From: SHZI01 sp031395645
GTDB lineage: Bacteria; Pseudomonadota; Gammaproteobacteria; Steroidobacterales; GCA-2729495
NCBI GenBank assembly: GCA_031395645.1
Contig: JANNJM010000040.1
Span: forward strand, 1-64,000
DNA length: 64,000 nucleotides
Reading direction: 5' to 3'
Part shown: one piece after another, positions 33,923 through 42,175 of the stretch
Layout of the letters: each line of letters starts with the position of its first letter
Numbering within the stretch: the stretch's first letter is position 1
Program-made: the position numbers and the translations under genes
The notes under the pieces: model-generated
What the model was told of the DNA's origin: nothing
The model's database searches: none
Seen by the model: the letters and a program-made list of their open reading frames with translations, nothing else

Positions 33923-35407
33923 TCAGCCGGCGCGCATCGCTTCCTCGACCGACTTCGCCAGCGGCGCGATGCCGTCCGCGAAGGCCACGAGGTCAGCCCA
34001 CCGGGTACGGTGGTTCGTGATGCAGGTGCGGATGACGTAGCGCCCGTGAACATGCGACCCACTCGGCACGGCCAGGCCCGTTTCCTGAATGCGCAGCAGC
34101 AGTTCCCGATTCAGCGCGTCGCACTGCCCGTCGGTGAAGCCTCTCGGCACATAGCGCCACACCGCGATGTTCATGGCCACCGGCACGCTGATCTCGATGC
34201 CCGGCACCGTCGCGATCCGCTCCGCAAACGCCCTGGCCTGCGCCACATTCTGCTCGATGATCTCCGCGAAGGCATCGACGCCCTGCGCCTTGAACGACAT
34301 CCAGACCTTGAGGGCTTTGAAGCTCCGGGTGAGCTCGGGCCCGCGGTCGGCGAAGACCAGGCCGCCGGCAATCGCGCCGCGACCCTCATCCCGCAGGTAG
34401 CTGGGAGTGAGGGCGAACGCGTCCCGGTGCGCCAGGGGGTCCCGGATGAGCACACAGGCAACTTCGTACGGCAGATAGACCCACTTGTGCAGGTCGAGGG
34501 CCAGTGAGTCGGCGCGCTCGATGCCCTTTACCAGCGGGGCAAGCGCGGGCGAAAGCCGGGCGAGCGCGCCGAAGGCGCCGTCGACATGGAACCACATTCT
34601 CTCGGCGGCAGCGAGGTCAGCGAGGGCTTCGAGGTCGTCCGTGACGCCGCTATTGACCGTGCCCGCGGTGCCGATCACACAGACCGGACGAAGTCCGGCC
34701 GCACGATCCTCCGCAATCATGGCCCGCATGACTTCCACCCGTACTCGAAGCTCCGCGTCTACCGGCACCTTCCGCAATGAGTCCTGGCCGAGTCCGAGCA
34801 TCTCGACCCCCTTCTGCGCCCAGCTGTGAGCCTCAGTGGAGGTGTAGACCATCAGCCGGGGGCCGCCCAGCGCTCCGGACTTTCGGAAGTCGTAGCCGGC
34901 CAGGGCGTTCCGCGCGACGGCGAGGCCGAGGTAGTTGGCCATCGAGCCCCCGCTCATCAGCAGTCCGCTCGATTCCGCCGGGAAGCCCATCAGTTCGGCG
35001 AGCCACGCGATAACCCGCAGTTCCACCAGGCGCGGCGCATCGTTGAAGCCGGCCAGGTGGGCGTTCATGCCGGAGGCCAGCATGTCGGCCAGCATGCCGA
35101 GGGGCGTACCGTTCCCCTGTACCCACCCGAAGAAGCGCCCGCTGCGGGCACCGTTGGTGTAAGGAAGCACGTGAGTCAAGAACTGCTCGTAAACCGCGCG
35201 CTCGCCCTGGGCTTCCATGGGCAGTGGCTCCTCCGCAATGGCGCGACCCACCGCGGCCGGCACCGGCGTCCAGGCGGGACGCTCCGAGAGGGTGCGCGTG
35301 TGGTTCAGCGAGTCGTCCAGCATGCGATGGGCAAGAGCACGAAACGCTTCCCAGTCCGGCGGGTCCAGGGTGGCGTCGGTCTGGGCGTTCGGCGGTGTGC
35401 GGGACAT
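33923..35407 (-). CDS. Group II pyridoxal-phosphate amino acid decarboxylase
   Basis: The 494-residue PLP enzyme belongs to the aromatic-L-amino-acid/glutamate decarboxylase family. Visible motifs are the substrate/PLP region SGRFFGWVQGNGTP, LMSGGSMANYLGLAVAR, STEAHSWAQKG, GTAGTVNSG, WFHVDGAFGALA and the PLP lysine in ALDLHKWVYLPYE. Substrate is uncertain (aromatic amino acid, glutamate or another). The frame is open upstream, but ATG 35407 gives a normal N-terminus. It is 45 bases upstream of the DUF748 gene on the same strand. Confidence 0.93.
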   Translation of the reverse strand: MSRTPPNAQTDATLDPPDWEAFRALAHRMLDDSLNHTRTLSERPAWTPVPAAVGRAIAEEPLPMEAQGERAVYEQFLTHVLPYTNGARSGRFFGWVQGNGTPLGMLADMLASGMNAHLAGFNDAPRLVELRVIAWLAELMGFPAESSGLLMSGGSMANYLGLAVARNALAGYDFRKSGALGGPRLMVYTSTEAHSWAQKGVEMLGLGQDSLRKVPVDAELRVRVEVMRAMIAEDRAAGLRPVCVIGTAGTVNSGVTDDLEALADLAAAERMWFHVDGAFGALARLSPALAPLVKGIERADSLALDLHKWVYLPYEVACVLIRDPLAHRDAFALTPSYLRDEGRGAIAGGLVFADRGPELTRSFKALKVWMSFKAQGVDAFAEIIEQNVAQARAFAERIATVPGIEISVPVAMNIAVWRYVPRGFTDGQCDALNRELLLRIQETGLAVPSGSHVHGRYVIRTCITNHRTRWADLVAFADGIAPLAKSVEEAMRAG

Positions 35408-35437
35408 GGCGCGGAGTCTAGAGGTTGAGTCCACGCG

Positions 35438-35514
35438 GTTCAAAGCCAAATCCTCATAGCCGATCTCGGCAGGCGTTCGCGAGGAACCGGAAATTCTTTC
35501 CACCACCGTGACCG
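35438..35514 (+). repeat. Remnant of the coiled-coil gene region (two short repeats)
   Basis: Positions 35438-35469 match 37552-37583 with four mismatches in 32 bases. Positions 35489-35514 match 38165-38190, inside the coiled-coil gene, with one mismatch in 26. Order and orientation are the same, but the roughly 580 bases between the two matches are missing here. This looks like a decayed, internally deleted second copy of the 37552-38190 region, lying between the decarboxylase and the MATE gene. Confidence 0.6.
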
Positions 35515-35591
35515 GGCGGAACTGGCCATCCTGGCGTCAGGCGGGCAGAATCGCTGCCCCGCGCTTCCTAAGATCGCTGTTCGGCCACCCC

Positions 35592-36962
35592 ATGTCCTCA
35601 CTCGACACCGTGCGCCAGCACGCACTCCGCATCGCGGCCCTGTCCGGCCCACTCCTCGTGAGCAACCTGGCCACGGCCGGCATGATGGCGGCCGATACCA
35701 TCATGGCGGGCCAACTCGGGGCGGTGGACCTCGCAGCCGTGGCCATCGGTGCCAACTACTACCTCTTGTTCTATGTCGTTGGCATGGGGCTGTTGCTCGC
35801 ACTGACGCCGACGATTGCCCAGGCGGTCGGGGCGGGCCGCCATCACGAGATCGGCGACTTCTTCAGGCAGGGCCTGTGGCTGGCACTTGGGTTGTCGGTG
35901 CTGGTCGCCGCCGGACTCGCGGCCGCGCCCTGGCTGTTGCCGCTGACCGGTGCCGAGCCGGCCGTACTCGACATCGCCACGCGCTACGCCGGAGCGCTGT
36001 TGTTCGGTACGCCGGCGGCGATGTGCTTTCTCGCGCTGCGCATGGGCAGCGATGGTATCGGCTGGACGCGCCCCGCCATGTACATGGCTGTCATCGCGTT
36101 GCTGGTCAATATTCTCGGCAACTACGTGTTCATGTACGGCAAGTTCGGCATGCCGAGGCTGGGCGCTGTGGGCTGCGGTGTGGCGACCGCACTCACGCAG
36201 ACGCTGATTTTCGTTGTGATGTGGGTATATGTCGCGCGTCATGAGCGCTACCGGCGGTACGCGCCGCTCGCGCAGTTTTCCTGGCCGCGGCGGGAGCGGC
36301 TGCTGGAGCTGCTGCGGCTCGGACTGCCCTTTGCCGGCAGCCTGCTGGCAGAAGTGGCGCTGTTCGCGATTGCGGCGCTGATGCTCGGCGGGCTTGGCGC
36401 CGTGGTAGTTGCAGGCCATGCCATCGCCATCAACTACGCCTCGCTGGCATTTATGGTGCCAATGTCGATCTCGGCGGCGACCACCATTCACGTCGGTCAG
36501 CTGGTCGGCGCGGGCGCGACCGTCGAAGCTCGCCGGGCGGGCTGGACCGGCGCGGGGCTTTGCATCGCGATCATGCTGTGCTCGGCGCTATTCATCCTGC
36601 TGGCAGGTGCCTGGATCGCGCGGCTGTACACGACAGACGTCGCGGTGGCGACCCTGGCGACCACCCTGCTCGTCTACGCCGGCGTGTTTCAGGTCGCCGA
36701 CGGCACGCAGGTCGGCGTGGCGGGCGCACTACGCGGCTTCAAGGACGCGCGCGTGCCGTTTCTCATCTGCGTCGGCGCGTACTGGCTGATCGGCTTTCCG
36801 CTCGCCTGGTATCTCGGCTTTGCGCGCGAAGCCGGGGCGCCCGGCGTGTGGATCGGACTCTGCGTCGGCTTGTTCGTCGCGGCGGGCTTGTTGACCTGGC
36901 GGTGGCTCGCGTTAACAGGCGTCGAAGGCGAAAAATCGGGAAGAACGCGGTTTCCATTGTAG
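35592..36962 (+). CDS. MATE family efflux transporter
   Basis: The 456-residue multidrug/Na+ or H+ antiporter of the MATE/NorM type has about 12 hydrophobic helices. Its characteristic start is RIAALSGPLLVSNLATAGMM, then ADTIMAGQLGAVDLAAVAIG. The second half repeats the fold from AEVALFAIAALMLGGLGAVVVAGHAIAIN. ATG 35592 is preferred over an upstream in-frame start because the extension does not look membrane-like. The last codons run into sequence of unclear origin next to a truncated nucleotidyltransferase on the other strand. Confidence 0.93.
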   Translation: MSSLDTVRQHALRIAALSGPLLVSNLATAGMMAADTIMAGQLGAVDLAAVAIGANYYLLFYVVGMGLLLALTPTIAQAVGAGRHHEIGDFFRQGLWLALGLSVLVAAGLAAAPWLLPLTGAEPAVLDIATRYAGALLFGTPAAMCFLALRMGSDGIGWTRPAMYMAVIALLVNILGNYVFMYGKFGMPRLGAVGCGVATALTQTLIFVVMWVYVARHERYRRYAPLAQFSWPRRERLLELLRLGLPFAGSLLAEVALFAIAALMLGGLGAVVVAGHAIAINYASLAFMVPMSISAATTIHVGQLVGAGATVEARRAGWTGAGLCIAIMLCSALFILLAGAWIARLYTTDVAVATLATTLLVYAGVFQVADGTQVGVAGALRGFKDARVPFLICVGAYWLIGFPLAWYLGFAREAGAPGVWIGLCVGLFVAAGLLTWRWLALTGVEGEKSGRTRFPL

Positions 36963-37390
36963 TTTTCGTTGAAATGCCTGGTCCCGGGTTGGGGCGTGTT
37001 TGCGCCGAAGAGTGGCCAGACTTCCGCGCCTGCACTGATCGTGACGGCGTCGGGTAGCAGGTCCTCGTAGCGTCGGCCATTGCCAATCTGCCCCAGCACA
37101 TCCACGGGCCCACAACGGGTCAGCAACAGGTGATGACCGTCGCCGGCCAGGTCTGCAGTCTCTGGACGCAGGTCCCGACCACTAAGATCCCGGTAGCGTG
37201 CCTCCAGATCCTTCAGCGCCACGACCAGGCGGTCCAGGTTTTCCTGGTTGCGGGCATGTACGACATCGAGATCAAATGTCGCGATCGGGGCGCCGTTAAG
37301 GACGGCCGCAACGCCACCGACTACCACCAGGTCGACGCGGTGTCTGGCCAGGATCTCGAGTGCGTCCTTGAACCTAGGCGGGGCGACCAT
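36689..37390 (-). pseudogene. Truncated nucleotidyltransferase-like gene
   Basis: Residues 1-122 (about 37390-37025) form a recognisable nucleotidyltransferase-superfamily N-terminus: PPRFKDALEILARHRVDLVVVGG, then the metal-binding FDLDVVH and LLLTRCGPVDVLGQIGNGRRYEDLL. After AGAEVW the family continuation (a short Asp/Leu-rich C-terminal part) is missing. The frame instead runs antisense through the end of the MATE gene to 36689. I therefore read the real gene as truncated near 37020. It overlaps the upstream 53-residue ORF by 17 bases, like an operon pair. It could still make a chimeric protein. Confidence 0.6.
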
Positions 37391-37535
37391 GGCCCAGCTC
37401 GACAGCGCTGTCGACGAACCCCTGCAGAACTGCCAACCGCGCCTCGGGGGTCAGCGAAAGCATCCAGCGAATCAAGGATGCATCGCCGTTGTCCGACAAG
37501 GCAACTTGAGCCGATGCAGCCTGGTTAGCATCCAT
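37374..37535 (-). CDS. Small 53-residue protein paired with the nucleotidyltransferase
   Basis: The short reading frame ATG 37535 to TAG 37374 encodes 53 residues beginning MDANQAASAQ and containing DASLIRWMLSLTPEARLAVLQ, then FVDSAVELGHGRPA. From memory, similar short proteins (DPSLI-x-W-x-LSLTPxxRLxxLQ) precede this type of nucleotidyltransferase in other bacteria, sometimes overlapping it as here. Function is unknown. An antitoxin-like or accessory role is speculation. The overlap and the amphipathic, non-random composition support it as real. Confidence 0.6.
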   Translation of the reverse strand: MDANQAASAQVALSDNGDASLIRWMLSLTPEARLAVLQGFVDSAVELGHGRPA

Positions 37536-37551
37536 GGCCGGAGTATAGGCC

Positions 37552-37583
37552 GTTCAAAGCCAACTCCTCATGGCCGATTCCGG
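37552..37583 (+). repeat. 32-base repeat, second copy at 35438
   Basis: GTTCAAAGCCAACTCCTCAT and the following 12 bases match 35438-35469 with four mismatches in the same orientation. It lies about 210 bases upstream of the coiled-coil gene start and just upstream of the small-ORF/nucleotidyltransferase pair. Together the two copies flank the MATE-nucleotidyltransferase segment. Confidence 0.6.
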
Positions 37584-37793
37584 GCCGGTCGTGCCGGTCG
37601 GCCGTCGTTGCCAGCCGGGCACGCGCGCCAGCGGTGCAGTGCACTCAGTGCGCGAAGCGTCGCGAAGAGCACCGGCACCATTCCGCCCACCAATCCGGCC
37701 ACTACCTTCGGATCAGGCACGCCGGTTGAACCCCGATGAAATGTGCAGAAACCCGGGTTTCCTCGTCTGGCGCCACCGGGTAGCTTGTGCCCC

Positions 37794-38255
37794 ATGGACT
37801 ATCTGTACTCCCTGTATGATGCCCTCGTCAGCATCCACGTCCCCAACGACAAGGCCCGGGCCGTTGTTGATGCAATGGAGCGCGACATGGGCACCACCAT
37901 CGCTACGAAGGCTGACCTCCAGCTTTTGCGGCAGGAGATGGCGACTAAAGCCTATCTCGCCGGCCTGCGCCAGGAGTTCGCCTTGCTGCGCAAGGATGTG
38001 GAGATGCTCTCGGCGGGCGTCCTCAAGGACCTGGATACTCTGTCCAACGGCTTTCGCAAGGACCTGGACGGCCAGTCCAACAGCTTTCGCAAGGACGTGG
38101 AAACCCAGTCGAACATCTTCCACAAGGCCATGGAAACCCAGTCCAGCTGCTTTCACAAGGACCTGGAAATTCTTTCCACCACCATGACCGTACGGCTGGG
38201 CTCCATGCTGATGCTGGGCCTCGGCCTGCTGTTCGCAGCCCTCAAGCTGACCTGA
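37794..38255 (+). CDS. Hendecad-repeat coiled-coil membrane protein (DUF1640-like)
   Basis: The 153-residue product has an N-terminal helical domain (DYLYSLYDALVSIHVPNDKARAVV), then KADLQLLRQEMATKAYLAGL. Tandem 11-residue repeats at about residues 80-123 follow, with units ending FRKD or FHKx, such as LDTLSNGFRKD and VETQSNIFHKA. It ends with one membrane helix at the C-terminus. The architecture is that of DUF1640/CCDC90-like trimeric coiled-coil membrane proteins. An 11-residue period predicts a straight or slightly right-handed coil. ATG 37794 is chosen over an upstream in-frame start because conservation begins at MDYLYS. Function is unknown. Confidence 0.82.
   Translation: MDYLYSLYDALVSIHVPNDKARAVVDAMERDMGTTIATKADLQLLRQEMATKAYLAGLRQEFALLRKDVEMLSAGVLKDLDTLSNGFRKDLDGQSNSFRKDVETQSNIFHKAMETQSSCFHKDLEILSTTMTVRLGSMLMLGLGLLFAALKLT
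38031..38162 (+). repeat. Four tandem 33-base coding repeats
   Basis: Units start at 38031, 38064, 38097 and 38130, each 33 bases and encoding 11 residues with the pattern xxxxSxxFxKx. A fifth, diverged unit begins at 38163. They belong to the coiled-coil gene and could vary in number by slippage or recombination. Confidence 0.85.
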
Positions 38256-38266
38256 CGCCCGGTCGT

Positions 38267-39340
38267 TCAGGCCGATTTTCGCGCCTGCACCACCGGCTTC
38301 AGCAGCAGGGCAAGTTCGCGCAGCGACCGGTCGGTAGTGGCCCAGTCGATGCACCCGTCCGTCACGGACACCCCGTAGCGGAGCATCGACCGGTCTGCAG
38401 GGATCTCCTGGTTGCCCGCTTCCAGGTTGCTTTCCAGCATCAAACCGATGATCGAACGATTGCCGTTCGCCACCTGCTCGATCGCATCCCGCGCAACAAG
38501 CGGCTGCAGGGACGGGTCCTTGCTGGAATTACCGTGACTGCAGTCGATGACGATGCGCTCCGGCAGGCCGGCTTTGCGCAGGGCCTGCTCGCACAACGCG
38601 ACGCTGACGGAATCATAGTTGGGGCGTCCGGCTCCGCCGCGCAGGACGACGTGGCCGTAGGCGTTCCCGCGGGTCTGCATGACGGCCGTGCGGCCGTCTT
38701 CATTGATGCCAAGGAAATGATGGGGCTGGCGCGCCGACTTCAGCGCGTTGATCGCCACGGTCAGTGAACCGTCCGTACCGTTCTTGAAGCCCACCGGCGT
38801 CGAGAGCCCGCTCGCCATCTCACGATGCGTCTGGGACTCCGTCGTGCGGGCGCCGATCGCATTCCAGGTGATCAGGTCGCCCAGGTACTGCGGCATGATC
38901 GGGTCCAGTGCCTCGGTGGCCGTCGGCAGGCCGAGCTTCGCCAGATCCAGCAACAGGCTGCGCGCCACGCTGATGCCCCGCTCGATGTGGAAGGAATCGT
39001 CCATGTCCGGATCGTTGATCAGCCCCTTCCAGCCCACCGTCGTCCGCGGCTTCTCGAAGTACACACGCATGACGAGGACCAGGGTGTCGCTCACACTGTC
39101 CGCCAGCACCTTCAGGCGTCTGGCATAGTCCAGGGCGGCGGCAACATCGTGTATGGAGCAGGGTCCGACGACCACGAAAAGACGCGGGTCCCGGGCGTCG
39201 ATGATCTGCTGCAGGATGCGGCGGCTGCGCAGGATGAAGCCCTCCAGCGCGGGACTCAGGGGGTGGTCGGCCTTGACCTGCGAGGGCGGCAGCAAAATCG
39301 TGCGGGCCGTGACGTTGACGTTGTAGATCTGGCTGTCCAT
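38267..39340 (-). CDS. 3-deoxy-7-phosphoheptulonate synthase (class I, AroG/F/H type)
   Basis: The 357-residue class I DAHP synthase condenses phosphoenolpyruvate and erythrose 4-phosphate in the first step of the shikimate pathway. Motifs include VVVGPCSIHD, RVYFEKPRTTVGWKGLINDP, GARTTESQTHREMASGLS, GFKNGTDG and IDCSHGNSSKDP (metal and substrate ligands). The length matches E. coli AroG/F/H. The feedback specificity cannot be assigned with confidence. ATG 39340 is chosen; the upstream in-frame start adds nine residues that are not family-like. Confidence 0.96.
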   Translation of the reverse strand: MDSQIYNVNVTARTILLPPSQVKADHPLSPALEGFILRSRRILQQIIDARDPRLFVVVGPCSIHDVAAALDYARRLKVLADSVSDTLVLVMRVYFEKPRTTVGWKGLINDPDMDDSFHIERGISVARSLLLDLAKLGLPTATEALDPIMPQYLGDLITWNAIGARTTESQTHREMASGLSTPVGFKNGTDGSLTVAINALKSARQPHHFLGINEDGRTAVMQTRGNAYGHVVLRGGAGRPNYDSVSVALCEQALRKAGLPERIVIDCSHGNSSKDPSLQPLVARDAIEQVANGNRSIIGLMLESNLEAGNQEIPADRSMLRYGVSVTDGCIDWATTDRSLRELALLLKPVVQARKSA

Positions 39341-39441
39341 GGGCGACAAGCATAGTGGTCTGGCCACAGATCGGGCAACACGGGGATGGCCGCCCTGTAG
39401 AATAGGGGTCAGAAAAACTTAAAGCTCCGGAGGCCTCCCCC

Positions 39442-40392
39442 ATGCCCAACGTGTCCACCATGCAGCCCTTTGCCCGCGGCGACATCTTTGCCGGGGCCAC
39501 CCTCCTCAACCGGGCCGACGACGACCATGCCGGCGACGGCCGGATCTTTCAGTACGACAGCAACCTGAAAGAAAAGGGCGTGCTGTGGACCGAAGGCACG
39601 ACCCACCTCATCGGCGGCCTGGCCTTCGCGCCTGATGGCACGCTGTGGGGCTTCGACAGCAATAGTTTCCGCGTGCTCCGCGTCAGCCCTCAGGGGAAGC
39701 AGCTGCCGCACATCAAGTTTGCCGACCGGGCCTTCTCCAATATCAACTTTGCGAAAGACGGGACGATTTACCTCGGTGAGCACCTCGTCGGTAACACTGT
39801 GCGCACCCGGCCCGGAACCACGCTCGGGACAACACTGCCGAAACTTCCCGGCACCGACCGGTTCGGCGACGGCCAGCTCTACCAGTTCACCCAGGACGGC
39901 AAGTTGCTCAGGGAATTTGCCACGCCGGTGCACGGCGGTATGCCGGGCTTCCTCGGGCTGACGGGCGCCGCGCTGCGCGCCGATGGCAAGTCGATCCTCT
40001 ACCTCTCTGAACTGAGCGACAGCATCCGCTGCTGGGACCTGGTCAACAATCAGGCCTTGCCGAACCTGGTCACGTACGCACCCGACAGCGGCAACATGGC
40101 CATGACGGTGATGTACGCGCGGGACGGCAAGCTGCTGCACATCCGCGCCAACTTCAAGGCCGGATTCTTCCTGGAGCACCTGGACGAGAACGGCAAGGTG
40201 CTGCGCGAATACCCCCTGCCCGGCCCGGGCTGGGCTGCCTTCGGCCAGTCAACAGAGGCAGACGTCGTGCTGCTCGGCAATTTCTTCACGGGGACGGTGG
40301 CGAAGTTCAGTCTCGCCAGCGGCGAAATCCTGGCCAGGGCAGAAACCGGCGCGCTCCGCTCGCTCGCCGGTCTCGCGCAGTATCCGGGGTAG
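39442..40392 (+). CDS. Beta-propeller protein (SMP-30/lactonase-like)
   Basis: The 316-residue protein lacks a signal peptide and has repeated propeller-blade motifs: IGGLAFAPDGTLWGFDSNSFRVLRVSP, ISNINFAKDGTIYLGEH-like, GLTGAALRADGKSILYLSE, and MTVMYARDGKLLHIR. Proteins of this fold include lactonases and other hydrolases, but no diagnostic metal ligands could be assigned. A GGAGG ribosome site sits 8 bases before the ATG. Its stop codon TAG lies in the REP-like palindrome at 40389-40414. It converges on the exported-dehydrogenase operon and may act in the same catabolic module. Confidence 0.75.
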   Translation: MPNVSTMQPFARGDIFAGATLLNRADDDHAGDGRIFQYDSNLKEKGVLWTEGTTHLIGGLAFAPDGTLWGFDSNSFRVLRVSPQGKQLPHIKFADRAFSNINFAKDGTIYLGEHLVGNTVRTRPGTTLGTTLPKLPGTDRFGDGQLYQFTQDGKLLREFATPVHGGMPGFLGLTGAALRADGKSILYLSELSDSIRCWDLVNNQALPNLVTYAPDSGNMAMTVMYARDGKLLHIRANFKAGFFLEHLDENGKVLREYPLPGPGWAAFGQSTEADVVLLGNFFTGTVAKFSLASGEILARAETGALRSLAGLAQYPG

Positions 40393-40414
40393 GAGCGGCT
40401 TCAGCCGCTCCTAC
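40389..40414. repeat. REP-like palindrome carrying stop codons for both flanking genes
   Basis: GTAGGAGCGGC, TTCA, GCCGCTCCTAC is a perfect 11-base-arm hairpin, a variant of the window-wide element (GCGGC for GCGCC). TAG at 40390-40392 ends the plus-strand beta-propeller gene. The CTA at 40411-40413 is the TAG stop of the minus-strand dehydrogenase gene. The hairpin may also act as a bidirectional terminator. Confidence 0.9.
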
Positions 40415-41265
40415 CAGGGCAATACGGTCCCGTCGAAGGTCCAGTAGGTGCCGGTGTTCTGCATCGTCAGCTGATCCGTGATGCGGATCAGGTCGCTACC
40501 GGCCGTGGGCACGGGGCGGAGCATCTTCTTCGGCAGGCCCGCCATCATGTCAGTGTCCACCGGACCGGGGTCGATCAGGGCGACGGCAATGCCCTTGCTC
40601 TTCAGCTGATTCGCCAGGTTCTTCATCACCATGTTCAGCGCCGCCTTACTGGACCGGTAGATATACAGAGTCCCCGTCCTGGTGCTGCCAATGGAGCCCT
40701 GGCTGCTGGACACGTTGCTGATCTTCTTTTCGTAGCCGGCGTTCAGGTGCGGCAGGAAGGCTTCGGCCATTTTCAGCGGCCCGACGACGTTGGTACGGTG
40801 GACCGAGTCGAATAACTCCCATTGCATGTTCTTCGCGAATTGCTGGTTTGCGCCGCCGCCGGTGACCCCGGCGTTGTTGAAGAGGATGTCCACCGGCTGG
40901 CCCTCGTACTTTTTCGCCAGCGCATCGATGGCGGCGAGATCCATCACATCCAGAGTCTCGACCACCAGCTTCCCGCCGCTACCAGCCGCCAGGGCGTTGA
41001 GCTCCTTCGCCTCGGCGGGCTTCCGGGCCGTACCGATGACCTTCCAGCCCCGGGCGGCGTACTGACGGGCGAGCTCGAGACCGATGCCGCGGTTGGCACC
41101 CGTCACCAGCACAGTCGGCACGTAACCCTCGGGCCGGAGGGCCACGGGTGCAACCGGTGCCTCGGGAGCGGCGCTGTGGGCGGCGGCCTGGACGCTGGCC
41201 GTCCATCCAGAGGCCAGGGCCAGTGTGCACAACAAAGCGACAGCACGGCGACGGGTGGCAGTCAT
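40411..41265 (-). CDS. Exported short-chain dehydrogenase/reductase (signal peptide)
   Basis: The 284-residue SDR is preceded by an export signal (TATRRRAVALLCTLALASGW, with cleavage near VQAAA). The RRR pair could make it Tat- or Sec-type. The catalytic domain has the cofactor motif TGANRGIG, the structural NNAG, and the active-site Ser in NVSSSQGSIGS with YIYRSSKAALN (Tyr and Lys). It ends TVLPW, as does the neighbour. Periplasmic SDRs are uncommon because free NAD(P) is scarce there; Tat export with bound cofactor would solve this. It is the last gene of the Rieske operon, and its stop lies in a REP-like element. Confidence 0.9.
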   Translation of the reverse strand: MTATRRRAVALLCTLALASGWTASVQAAAHSAAPEAPVAPVALRPEGYVPTVLVTGANRGIGLELARQYAARGWKVIGTARKPAEAKELNALAAGSGGKLVVETLDVMDLAAIDALAKKYEGQPVDILFNNAGVTGGGANQQFAKNMQWELFDSVHRTNVVGPLKMAEAFLPHLNAGYEKKISNVSSSQGSIGSTRTGTLYIYRSSKAALNMVMKNLANQLKSKGIAVALIDPGPVDTDMMAGLPKKMLRPVPTAGSDLIRITDQLTMQNTGTYWTFDGTVLPW

Positions 41266-41301
41266 CGAAGGCTCCTTGGTTGTATGCAGCGTTCTGGCCA
41301 G

Positions 41302-41336
41302 ATCGCGCCTGAAGGCACTCCTACGGGCGCTCCTAC
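41302..41336. repeat. REP-like element with partial duplication
   Basis: ATCGCGCCTGAAGGCACTCC followed by TACG is one copy of the repeat (one mismatch from the common form). It is followed at 41326-41336 by a second half-copy GGCGCTCCTAC. The last CTA (41333-41335) is the stop codon of the upstream minus-strand dehydrogenase. The element separates two consecutive SDR genes of one operon. Confidence 0.85.
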
Positions 41337-42175
41337 CAGGGCAAGCGTTGGCCGGTAGTGTCCACGAACTCGCCGGTGCGCGCGAGATCGAAGCGGTCTA
41401 TTTCGCGGAGCATATCGGTCACCGCGTCCGCGACTGGTCGCAGCATGCGCTTCGGCAGCCCTTTCATGAAGTCTGTGTCCGTGGCGCCGGGTGTCACCAG
41501 GCCGATGATGATCCCGCGGCTCTTCAGCTGGAGAGCCAGGTTGGCCATCAGCATGTTCAGTGCAGACTTGCTGGACCGATACCAGTAGAGGCGCGGCGCA
41601 TCGACACTGCCAATGGAACCCTGGCTGCTCGATACGGTAATCATTTTCTTCTGGCTACTGGCCTGCACATTCTTCAGGAACGCTTCGCACACCTTGATGG
41701 GTCCCACGGCGTTGACCGCCATGACCTCGTAGAAGGTGTTGTAGTTGAGCCTGGTGAACAACTGGTTCTCGCCACCGCCGCCGATGCCCGCGTTGTTCAA
41801 GAGTACGTCGATCGGCAGCTCCGCAAACTGACTGGCCAGCGCATCGATCCCCACGTGATCCAGCACGTCCAGGGTCTCGACCGTGAGCAGTGGAAACTTA
41901 GCTGAGAGCGCTTTAAGTTCTGGCGCCGCAGCCGGGCTGCGACACGTGGCGAGTACGCGCCAGCCCCGTTCGGCGTAGCGCTGCGCGAACTCGAGGCCGA
42001 TGCCCCGGTTCGAGCCGGTGATGAGCACGGTGGCCGGGCCCGTGGCACCCGGCGCCTTCGCAGGTGCCGTGGGAGACTCGGCAGCCGACAGTCGCTCAAC
42101 CAGCGGCCCGAGCGAGGCGAGCAGCGCCGCACCTCGCAGGAAGTCCCGGCGGCTACTGGAATCCTCCTGGTTCAG
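41333..42175 (-). CDS. Tat-exported short-chain dehydrogenase with a non-canonical start
   Basis: The SDR domain has TGSNRGIG, NNAG, TVSSSQGSIGS and YWYRSSKSALN with the catalytic Tyr-Lys. Upstream of the first canonical start (GTG 42028) the frame stays open and encodes a textbook twin-arginine signal: NQEDSSSRRDFLRGAALLAS, then LGPLVERLSA. No ATG/GTG/TTG precedes it. Candidates are CTG 42175, which overlaps the Rieske stop as CTGA, or an AGT codon at 42155-42157 spaced 5 bases from AGGAGG, where an ATG seems to have been lost. I use CTG 42175 (280 residues). It sits between a Rieske oxygenase and a second exported SDR. Confidence 0.82.
   Translation of the reverse strand: MNQEDSSSRRDFLRGAALLASLGPLVERLSAAESPTAPAKAPGATGPATVLITGSNRGIGLEFAQRYAERGWRVLATCRSPAAAPELKALSAKFPLLTVETLDVLDHVGIDALASQFAELPIDVLLNNAGIGGGGENQLFTRLNYNTFYEVMAVNAVGPIKVCEAFLKNVQASSQKKMITVSSSQGSIGSVDAPRLYWYRSSKSALNMLMANLALQLKSRGIIIGLVTPGATDTDFMKGLPKRMLRPVADAVTDMLREIDRFDLARTGEFVDTTGQRLPW

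Noticed and set aside
38031..38190. Tandem 33-base repeats considered as a CRISPR array
   Set aside because: The units are contiguous without spacers and encode an 11-residue protein repeat.
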